Source: Sediminimonas sp. (GTDB lineage: Bacteria; Pseudomonadota; Alphaproteobacteria; Rhodobacterales; Rhodobacteraceae). From it: 64,000 bases of DNA. Below, one piece after another: positions 54,882 to 64,000 of this stretch. The stretch lies in contig NZ_JAGXFK010000087.1 of the NCBI RefSeq assembly GCF_024637375.1, forward strand, positions 1 to 64,000. Reading direction: 5' to 3'. The notes under the pieces are model-generated. The model was not told the origin of the DNA. It did no database searches and saw only the letters and a list, made by a program, of their open reading frames with translations. Position 1 is the stretch's first letter. Every line of letters begins with the position of its first letter. The position numbers and the translations under genes were made by a program.

Positions 54882-55763
54882 TCAGTCCTTGAGAAGCTCG
54901 ATATTCCCGAGCGCGGCCGGGTCGATACCTTCCTGTCCGGGCAACGCGATCTCGGCACTCTCGCGCAACGCGGTCACCCGCGCCTCGACGGCCTGTCGCT
55001 GCACCTGCGCGGTCAGCTCTTCGCGTACCTCGTCAAGCGCCGGCACGTCCTTGAGCCGCGTATCGTTCAGGCGGACGACGTGCCAGCCAAATTGCGTTTT
55101 TAGCGGGTCCGAGACCTGCCCGGCCTCCAACTCGGTGACCGCCTGCTCGAACTCTGGCACCATCTCGCCGCCTCCGAACCATCCCAATTCGCCGCCGCCA
55201 GGGCCCGAAGGGCCGGTCGAATGCTCGCGCGCCAGCTTGGCGAAGTCCTCGCCCTCGCGGGCGCGGGCGGCCAGTGCGGCGGCCTCTTCCTCGGTCTTGA
55301 CAAGGATATGCGAGGCGTTCCACTCGCGTGCCGGTTCGGCGTTGGCGTAAGTTTCCTCGTAGGTGGCCTTGATCGCATCCTCGGTCAGCGCCCCGCCGAC
55401 GATGGAATTGACCACTTCCGAGGCCAGAAGCGTGCGCTTCTCGTTTTCCAGCGCCATCTTTACCCGCGCCGGCATCTTGTCCTCGATGGTCTGGGCCAGC
55501 AATGTCTGCTGCACCAACTGGTCGAGAATGCCCTGGAACAGTACATCGTCCGGCATCGACTGGTACTGCTCGGGCAGGCTGCTGCGCGCGATGATCATCT
55601 GACCCAGGGTGATCTCATCGCCGTTCACGGTGGCCACGACGGTGTCGGCCGCCGCTGCCGCGCCGGAATTGTCGGCGGTGTCGGTGGTGTCCTGCGCGGC
55701 GGCCGGCGAGGCGGCGAAGACCGCCAGCACCAGCGCTGACAGAAATCTGCGGTGTCCAGTCAT
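54882..55763 (-). CDS. Periplasmic parvulin-type peptidyl-prolyl isomerase
   Basis: The protein has 293 residues. The signal peptide ends at SPAAA near residue 23. A SurA-like helical N-terminal region (TVNGDEITLGQMII, LVQQTLLAQTIED) and one PpiC domain (ASHILVKTEEEAAALAARA, GPGGGELGWFGGGEMVPEFEQAV, TQFGWHVVRLND) are visible. It likely folds outer-membrane or periplasmic proteins. It is divergent from secA, about 175 bases apart, so export and folding genes are side by side. AAGGA precedes the ATG. Confidence 0.92.
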   Translation of the reverse strand: MTGHRRFLSALVLAVFAASPAAAQDTTDTADNSGAAAAADTVVATVNGDEITLGQMIIARSSLPEQYQSMPDDVLFQGILDQLVQQTLLAQTIEDKMPARVKMALENEKRTLLASEVVNSIVGGALTEDAIKATYEETYANAEPAREWNASHILVKTEEEAAALAARAREGEDFAKLAREHSTGPSGPGGGELGWFGGGEMVPEFEQAVTELEAGQVSDPLKTQFGWHVVRLNDTRLKDVPALDEVREELTAQVQRQAVEARVTALRESAEIALPGQEGIDPAALGNIELLKD

Positions 55764-55937
55764 TGATTCGTCCTTGATTTGCACGCTTTCCGCGCGCGGC
55801 GTTGACACTCATGCAGCCTCCCCTTACATCGCGGTAGGGCCAAGGTCAGGCTGCATTTCCCGTCCCTTGTAGGCATAGTGGAAACCGCGGGCAAGCCTGT
55901 GGCCACGCACGAGCGGAAATACGGGAACGGATTGAAC

Positions 55938-58661
<2,724 letters not shown>

Positions 58662-58784
58662 TCTTCTCTGATCCGTTCGCACGCGCGGCGGCGCACGCCT
58701 CATTGACTCCGCGGCGACGCCACAGTGGCGCCCATTTTCGATGCTTCAATTGCCCCTGAACCGCAAACCGCGAAGGGGTTTGAA

Positions 58785-59756
58785 ATGATCAAGCTGCCAC
58801 CCTTGATGCTGGTGGGGGGAACCGTGGCCTCGGCACTGGGTATCGGCTACGGCTTCCATCTCGCCAACACCACGTCCCCGGCCCCGACCCGCGCCATACA
58901 AGTGGCCCAGGCGCAGCCGGCGCTGCAATCACGGGGCCCCGAGCTGACGCTCACCGACATCACCTTCACCGCTGCCGCCCCCGACATGGCGGTGCGCCCG
59001 ATCGACCCGGTCGCGCGCCCGGTCGCACCGCGGAAAATGCTTGTCGCGGGCCCCGATCGCGGCGTGACGGGCGGCGACGATACCCCGCGCGCCGATTGCG
59101 AGCCGCAATTCATCGCCACGGCCGCGCCCGACGCCATGGTTCGCCTGGCGCTTTCCGACCCCTGCCTTGCAGGGCGCAACGTGACCTTTCACCACAATGG
59201 CATGATGTTTTCCCACCCGGTGGGACCGAACGGCTCGGCCACCGTCACCGCCCCGGCGCTGGCAGAGCGCGCGATCTACATCGTCTCTTTCGGCGATGGC
59301 AACGGCGCCGTCGCACAGGCCCATGTTCCGGACCTGCCCACGCATCAACGCGTCGTCCTGCAATGGCAGGGCGACGACGGCCTGCAATTGCACGCCTTCG
59401 AAGATGGTGCCGCCTACGGCGAGCCCGGGCACCTTTGGGCCGGCAGCGGCGACCAGGCGGCGCCTCGCAACGACGACGGCATGTTTCACCATTTCGGCGA
59501 CGGAACCGGGCCCGATGGCCTGCGCGCCGATGTCTACACCTTTCCCGGCGGCAACGCCGATGTCGTGGTCAATATCGAGGCCGAGGTCACCGGCGCCAAT
59601 TGCGGCCACGAGGTGAGCGCGCAGGTGTTGCAGTTGGCATCCGGCGACGCGCTGAAGTCGCATGACCTGTCGATGGCAATGCCCGACTGCGACGCCAAGG
59701 GCGATTTTCTTGTGTTGAAAAACCTCGACCGAGACCTGAATATCGCCCGCAACTGA
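58785..59756 (+). CDS. Conserved exported protein of unknown function
   Basis: The protein has 323 residues. An N-terminal hydrophobic segment (LPPLMLVGGTVASALGIGYGF) could be a signal peptide or anchor. A proline-rich linker follows (VRPIDPVARPVAPRK), then a domain with two or more Cys (ADCEPQF, DPCLAG, NCGHEV, PDCDAK) and HNGMMFSHPVGPNGSATVTAP. I do not recognise a family; a translocase label sometimes given to such genes has no basis in the sequence. GAAGGGG precedes the ATG. Confidence 0.75.
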   Translation: MIKLPPLMLVGGTVASALGIGYGFHLANTTSPAPTRAIQVAQAQPALQSRGPELTLTDITFTAAAPDMAVRPIDPVARPVAPRKMLVAGPDRGVTGGDDTPRADCEPQFIATAAPDAMVRLALSDPCLAGRNVTFHHNGMMFSHPVGPNGSATVTAPALAERAIYIVSFGDGNGAVAQAHVPDLPTHQRVVLQWQGDDGLQLHAFEDGAAYGEPGHLWAGSGDQAAPRNDDGMFHHFGDGTGPDGLRADVYTFPGGNADVVVNIEAEVTGANCGHEVSAQVLQLASGDALKSHDLSMAMPDCDAKGDFLVLKNLDRDLNIARN

Positions 59757-59781
59757 GGCGTGGGTAGTCGAGGCAGCTCAA

Positions 59782-61347
59782 ATGACCATTGCGCGTGCGG
59801 CCATCGCCGCCGCACTGACCGTTTTCGCGATCTGCGCCAGCCCTGTGGCGGCGCAGGATGTACGGCTGTCGTCGCGCGATGGCGGCATCGAGATTTCCGG
59901 CACCCTGCTGGGCTTTGACGGGCGCTTCTATCGGGTCGAGACGGTTTACGGCGAACTGACGGTGGATGGCAGCGGTGTGTTGTGCGAAGGGCCCGGTTGC
60001 CCCAACCTCGAGAATTTCGTCGCCGAGATAAGAATTTCAGGGGCGCCCACGATGGCGCGCGTCCTGTTGCCGGCGTTGGTCAGGGGGTTTGCACGGCGCG
60101 CCGGCTACACGCTGCAGAAAGAGGCGTCGCCCAACGGCGCGCAGCACTATCTGCTGTCGCACCCACGGACGGGCCGCAAGGCAGGCCGGTTCCGCATCAG
60201 GTCTTCCAGCAGCGACGAGGGCTTTGCCGATCTGCTGGCCAACGAGGCCGACATCGTCATGTCGCGCCGCGAGGTACGCGCGGAAGAGGCCGCCCGCGGC
60301 CGCGCCACCGGGCTGGGCGATCTCGCGGCGCCGGGACAGAGCCGGGTGATCGCGCTTGACGCGCTGGTGCCGATCGTCGCCCGGGACAGCCCGCTTGACA
60401 CGATCACGCTCGCCGATTTGGCGCGGGTGTTTTCGGGAGGTATCGACAACTGGGCCGCCTTGGGCGGACCGGACGCGCCCATTACCCCGCATCTTGGCCA
60501 GAGCGACGCGGGCGCCGGTCAGGCGGTGGTCGATCTCATGCTGACGCCGGTACGAAACACGCCGGCAGCGAACACGGTTTTTCACGACAGCGACGCGGCG
60601 CTGGTCGCGGCCGTCGCGGCCGATCCGTTCGGTATCGGGCTGGCCAGCAGCGCAGCCAGCGACGGCACGCGGCGGCTGGCGCTGAGCGGCAGTTGCGGCT
60701 TTCCCCTCGGCGCCAGCCGCCGCTCCGTCAAGACCGAGGATTACCCACTCACCATGCCGCTGCTGCTCTACCGCCCGATGCGCCGGCTGCCGCAACTGGG
60801 ACGCGAGTTCATGGCCTATATCGGCGGCCCGGCGGCGCAGCAGGTGATCCAGCGCGCAGGCTTCACCGATCTGGGCGCCGAGGAGATCGGTATCGACGCG
60901 CAAGGCATCCGCCTGGTCAACGCGATCTCGCGCGCGGGCGGAGGGAAGGCCCGATTGGACGCCTTGCAGGACATGGTCGCCACCCTGGCGCCACTGAAGC
61001 GACTGACGACCACATTTCGCTATGACACCGGGTCGACGCGCATGGATGCGCAATCGCGCACCAATGTGCGGCAACTGGCGCGGGCGCTCGAAGACGGGGA
61101 ATATGACGGGCGACGCCTTCTGCTTGTGGGGTTCAGCGATGGCCAGGGCTCCGCCGGGTTGAACCGTACCATCGCGCTGCGCCGCGCCGAAAACGCGCGC
61201 AAGGCCATTCTGGACGCGGCCCCGACCGCCGATACCGCGCGCTTTGCCATCGACGTGACCAGTTTCGGCGAGGCCATGCCCATGGCCTGCGATGACAGCG
61301 CCTGGGGGCGGCGCATCAACCGGCGGGTCGAGGTATGGGTGCGCTGA
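59782..61347 (+). CDS. Phosphate-binding-protein-like domain fused to OmpA domain
   Basis: The protein has 521 residues. The signal peptide ends near PVAAQ. Residues about 80-400 resemble PstS-type substrate-binding proteins (ISGAPTMARVLLPALVRGF, RIRSSSSDEGFADLLANEADIVMSRR, LARVFSGGIDNWAALGG). The C-terminal part is an OmpA peptidoglycan-binding domain (LLLVGFSDGQGSAGLNRTIALRRAENARKAI, GRRINRRVEVWV). It probably anchors a phosphate- or anion-binding module to the wall. No pst transport genes are adjacent. Confidence 0.88.
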   Translation: MTIARAAIAAALTVFAICASPVAAQDVRLSSRDGGIEISGTLLGFDGRFYRVETVYGELTVDGSGVLCEGPGCPNLENFVAEIRISGAPTMARVLLPALVRGFARRAGYTLQKEASPNGAQHYLLSHPRTGRKAGRFRIRSSSSDEGFADLLANEADIVMSRREVRAEEAARGRATGLGDLAAPGQSRVIALDALVPIVARDSPLDTITLADLARVFSGGIDNWAALGGPDAPITPHLGQSDAGAGQAVVDLMLTPVRNTPAANTVFHDSDAALVAAVAADPFGIGLASSAASDGTRRLALSGSCGFPLGASRRSVKTEDYPLTMPLLLYRPMRRLPQLGREFMAYIGGPAAQQVIQRAGFTDLGAEEIGIDAQGIRLVNAISRAGGGKARLDALQDMVATLAPLKRLTTTFRYDTGSTRMDAQSRTNVRQLARALEDGEYDGRRLLLVGFSDGQGSAGLNRTIALRRAENARKAILDAAPTADTARFAIDVTSFGEAMPMACDDSAWGRRINRRVEVWVR

Positions 61348-61357
61348 GTCGGCCCCG

Positions 61358-62122
61358 TCAGAGGTAGCCCTCGGCGCGAAAGCTCAGCTCGCGCGACTTG
61401 CCGATGATCAGGTGATCGTGCACCGCGATGTTCAGTGCCTCGGCCGCTGCCACGATCTGCGCGGTCATCGAGATGTCGGCCTGCGACGGGCCGGGGTCGC
61501 CCGACGGGTGGTTATGTACCAGGATCAGCGCGCTGGCGTTCAGCTCCAGCGCGCGCTTGACCACCTCGCGGGGGTAGACCGGCACATGATCGACGGTACC
61601 GCGGGCCTGTTCCTCGTCCGCGATCAGCACGTTCTTGCGATCCAGGTAAAGGATGCGGAACTGTTCGGTATCACGGTGCGCCATGGTGGTATGGCAGTAG
61701 TCGAGTACCGCATCCCAGCCCGAAATCACGGGGCGGTCAATGACGCGCGCGCGGGCCATGCGGTGTGCCGCGGCCTCGACGATCTTGAGTTCCTCCACCA
61801 CGCGCACACCGACGCCGCGCACCTCGCGCAGGCGGGCGACGGGGGCCGACAGGACGCGGTTGAAATCCCCGAACCGGTCGATAAGGGCGCGCGCCAGCGG
61901 TTTGACGTCCTGCCGCGGGATGGCGCGGAACAGCACCAGTTCCAGCATTTCGTAGTCCGGCATCGGCTGCGCGCCGCCCTGCATGAAGCGGGCACGCAGC
62001 CGCTGGCGGTGGTCGGCCATGTAGGAAGGCACGCGCCCGCCCGGCAGCGGCTGTACGGCCTGCACTTCGTCGCTGTCGAACAGGGGCAAAGGCCCCTCGC
62101 AAAAGGCGTTTCGGCGGGTCAT
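61358..62122 (-). CDS. radC: RadC family JAB-domain protein
   Basis: The protein has 254 residues. An N-terminal UPF0758 helix-hairpin-helix region (FGDFNRVLSAPVARLREVRGVG) is followed by the JAB/MPN metal motif HNHPSGDPGPSQAD. The family is often called DNA repair protein RadC, although the function is not established. An in-frame ATG at 62182 would extend it; the shorter start fits the usual length. Confidence 0.9.
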   Translation of the reverse strand: MTRRNAFCEGPLPLFDSDEVQAVQPLPGGRVPSYMADHRQRLRARFMQGGAQPMPDYEMLELVLFRAIPRQDVKPLARALIDRFGDFNRVLSAPVARLREVRGVGVRVVEELKIVEAAAHRMARARVIDRPVISGWDAVLDYCHTTMAHRDTEQFRILYLDRKNVLIADEEQARGTVDHVPVYPREVVKRALELNASALILVHNHPSGDPGPSQADISMTAQIVAAAEALNIAVHDHLIIGKSRELSFRAEGYL

Positions 62123-62201
62123 GTCCGCAGCCTGCGCACGCAGCGTGAATATCCGGTTAACGCGGCCACGGTGGTGCATGGCTGCGTGATCCGGGATGTG
62201 C

Positions 62202-62231
62202 AAAGGGCGCCGCAACAACGCGGCGCCCTTT
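62202..62231 (-). terminator. Hairpin between dnaJ and radC
   Basis: A 12-bp perfect stem (aaagggcgccgc / gcggcgcccttt) has a 6-base loop and lies just after the dnaJ stop codon (minus strand). The T-run is only three bases, so termination may be partial. Confidence 0.7.
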
Positions 62232-62261
62232 CGCGGCCGATCCGTTCACACGGGCAGTGGT

Positions 62262-63416
62262 TCAGCTTTTCATCGCATCCCAAAAGCTCTTGACCGACGA
62301 GAAGAAGGTCTTGGAATTGGGGTTATTGTCCTCGGACATCTCATCGAACTCACGCAGCAACTCCTTCTGCCGCGCGGTCAGGTTCACCGGGGTCTCCGCC
62401 GCCAGTTCGATGAACATGTCGCCATGGCCACCGCCGCGCAGCGCCGGCATGCCCTTGCCGCGCAGGCGCATCTGGCGGCCCGACTGGCTGCCTGCGGGGA
62501 TTTTCACCCGCGCCCGGCCGCCGTCAATGGTGGGCACCTCGATATCGCCGCCCAGCGCGGCGGTGGCCATCGACACCGGCACGCGGCAATGCAGGTTGTT
62601 GCCGTCGCGCTCGAACAACTCGTGCGGCGCCACGTCGATGAAGATGTACAAATCGCCCGTCGGGCCGCCGCGCATCCCGGCCTCGCCCTCGCCGGCAAGG
62701 CGGATGCGGGTGCCGGTTTCGACACCGGCCGGCACGTTGATCGACAGCGCGCGCTCTTTCTCGACGCGCCCCTGCCCGGCACAAACCTTGCATGGATTCT
62801 GGATGATCTGGCCCAGCCCCCCGCAGGTGGGGCAGGTGCGTTCAACGGTGAAAAAGCCCTGCTGCGCCCGCACCTTTCCCATACCCGAACAGGTGGGGCA
62901 GGTGGTGGGTTGCGAGCCGCTTTCGGCGCCACTGCCGTCACAGGCGTCACAAGGCACGGACGTGGGCACGCGGATGGTTTTCGACAGCCCCGAATAGGCC
63001 TCTTCCAGGGTCACCGACAGGTTGTAGCGCAGGTCGGAGCCGCGCGCCGCCCGGCCGCGGCCACCGCCGCCGCGTCCACCGCCCATGAAGTCGCCGAACA
63101 GGTCGTCGAACACGTCCGAGAAGGCCGATGCAAAATCGCCCTGCCCCGCACCCGGCCCACCGGGCCGCGGTCCGCCACCGCCCATGCCGCCTTCAAAGGC
63201 GGCATGGCCGAACCGGTCGTAGGCCGCCTTCTTTTCGGCGTCCTTGAGAACCTCGTACGCCTCGTTCGCTTCCTTGAACTGCTTTTCGGCTTCGGGGTTG
63301 TCGGCGTTGCGATCCGGGTGCAGTTCCTTGGCCTTCTTGCGGTAGGCCTTCTTTATCTCGTCCGCCGAGGCGCCCCGAGGGACGCCCAGCACATCGTAGA
63401 AGTCGCGTTTTGCCAT
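62262..63416 (-). CDS. dnaJ: Chaperone DnaJ
   Basis: This 384-residue co-chaperone stimulates DnaK ATPase. The J domain has His33-Pro-Asp ([11 protein letters not shown]), followed by a Gly-rich region. Four CxxCxGxG zinc repeats are present ([32 protein letters not shown]), then the C-terminal substrate-binding domain. It is downstream of dnaK on the same strand. Confidence 0.97.
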   Translation of the reverse strand: MAKRDFYDVLGVPRGASADEIKKAYRKKAKELHPDRNADNPEAEKQFKEANEAYEVLKDAEKKAAYDRFGHAAFEGGMGGGGPRPGGPGAGQGDFASAFSDVFDDLFGDFMGGGRGGGGRGRAARGSDLRYNLSVTLEEAYSGLSKTIRVPTSVPCDACDGSGAESGSQPTTCPTCSGMGKVRAQQGFFTVERTCPTCGGLGQIIQNPCKVCAGQGRVEKERALSINVPAGVETGTRIRLAGEGEAGMRGGPTGDLYIFIDVAPHELFERDGNNLHCRVPVSMATAALGGDIEVPTIDGGRARVKIPAGSQSGRQMRLRGKGMPALRGGGHGDMFIELAAETPVNLTARQKELLREFDEMSEDNNPNSKTFFSSVKSFWDAMKS

Positions 63417-63442
63417 TGGGTTTCCCCTTGTCAGGAACGTGA

Positions 63443-63472
63443 CGGGCCGGCCCAGCCACCCGGACCGGCCCG
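63443..63472 (-). other. Hairpin between dnaK and dnaJ
   Basis: An 8-bp perfect stem (cgggccgg / ccggcccg) with a 14-base loop lies in the 75-base dnaK-dnaJ gap. No T-run is present. It could stabilise the dnaK part of the transcript or reduce dnaJ expression, which is usually lower. Confidence 0.55.
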
Positions 63473-63491
63473 CTCAGGTTCTGGCGCGCGG

Positions 63492-64000
63492 TTACGAGCG
63501 CTTGTTTTCGTCGTCGAGATCCTCGAAATCTGCATCGACGATATCGTCGTCGCCACCGGCCTTGGCCTGCTCGTCGGCCGCTTCGGGGGCTTCCTCGCCC
63601 TCTTCCTGGCTGGACTTGTAGATCGCCTCGCCCAGCTTCATGGCCGCTTCGGTCACGTTCTGGATGCCGGAATTGATCTTGTCGGCGGTGACATCGTCTT
63701 TCTCGAGGTCGTCCTTGAGCGCCGAGATGGCCAGTTCGATCGCCTCGACGGTGGTTGGGTCCACCTTGTCGGAGTGCTCTTCGAGCGACTTCTCGGTCGA
63801 GTGGATGAGGCTTTCAGCCTGGTTCTTGGCATCGACCAACGCACGCCGTGCCTTGTCGGACTCGGCGTTTTCCTCGGCGTCCTTGACCATCTTCTCGATG
63901 TCGTCCTCCGACAGGCCGCCGGATGCCTGGATGGTGATTTTCTGTTCCTTGTTGGTGCCCTTGTCCTTGGCCGAAACGTTCACGATCCCGTTGGCGTCGA
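63492..64000 (-). CDS. dnaK: Chaperone DnaK, C-terminal part (5' end outside window)
   Basis: This is the C-terminal portion of Hsp70. It reads in frame to the window edge ([15 protein letters not shown]), then the substrate-binding beta domain end, the lid helices ([41 protein letters not shown]) and an acidic tail ending [14 protein letters not shown], typical of the EEVD-like bacterial tail. The nucleotide-binding domain lies beyond the window. Confidence 0.96.
   Translation of the reverse strand, partial: DANGIVNVSAKDKGTNKEQKITIQASGGLSEDDIEKMVKDAEENAESDKARRALVDAKNQAESLIHSTEKSLEEHSDKVDPTTVEAIELAISALKDDLEKDDVTADKINSGIQNVTEAAMKLGEAIYKSSQEEGEEAPEAADEQAKAGGDDDIVDADFEDLDDENKRS

Overview
The window is chromosomal DNA from a high-GC alphaproteobacterium, most likely of the Rhodobacterales (Rhodobacteraceae or Roseobacteraceae). 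The basis is the gene content: families typical of that group (DUF1523, DUF2125, TIGR03862 flavoprotein, a short zf-CHCC protein), the order secA / parvulin / argJ / mutT, and a rimP-nusA-ylxR-infB operon with an alphaproteobacterial style. Almost all genes are housekeeping or conserved accessory genes. Genes are packed tightly, with many ATGA stop/start overlaps. I inferred every function from motifs and remembered families; no search was run.

Layout. 1-22.8 kb: the 3' part of leuB converges on polA. Then come a zf-CHCC protein, an ABC ATPase, a P1 peptidase, a DUF1523 protein, an acetate kinase/phosphate acyltransferase pair with a MocR-type regulator, an adenosine-kinase-like PfkB enzyme coupled to nth, an AraC/MGMT fusion, a small HNH protein, a TIGR03862 flavoprotein, a GST, a TldD/PmbA protein coupled to a CysQ-like phosphatase, a DUF2125 protein, an SDR/enoyl-CoA hydratase pair and a LacI regulator.

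22.9-27.9 kb: a tRNA-Arg(CCU) gene is the insertion site of a compact mobile element of about 5.0 kb. The element is bounded by an exact 19-bp direct repeat of the tRNA 3' end. It carries a tyrosine integrase, a small serine recombinase, a ParB/Srx-domain protein, a Bro-N protein, a 66-residue protein and, just inside the left end, a protein with a HEPN-type RNxxxxH motif. This is the only clearly foreign, lower-GC stretch and the best place to look for something new, probably a defence or toxin cargo.

28-47.7 kb: periplasmic msrA, a class IV aminotransferase with a sulfotransferase-like protein, argG, ilvA, an Hpt protein divergent from a receiver/PP2C phosphatase, two Nudix enzymes, hslO, cca, a TrmA-family RNA methyltransferase, two L,D-transpeptidases flanking a CAP lipoprotein, a 60-residue exported peptide with a strong terminator, hemH, a methyltransferase, comF, grxC, a nitrilase, a MarR regulator, ubiG and a proline iminopeptidase.

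47.7-64 kb: the rimP-nusA-ylxR-infB translation/transcription operon, preceded by an intrinsic terminator that looks like an attenuator. It is followed by mutT-argJ-parvulin (minus strand) divergent from secA, a conserved unknown exported protein, a substrate-binding/OmpA fusion, radC, dnaJ and the 3' part of dnaK.

Non-coding structure includes two copies of an interspersed repeat of about 100 bp (3.6 kb and 13.7 kb), and a 343-bp intergenic region at 15.4 kb with a long stem-loop and two further hairpins. There are no rRNA genes and no CRISPR array.
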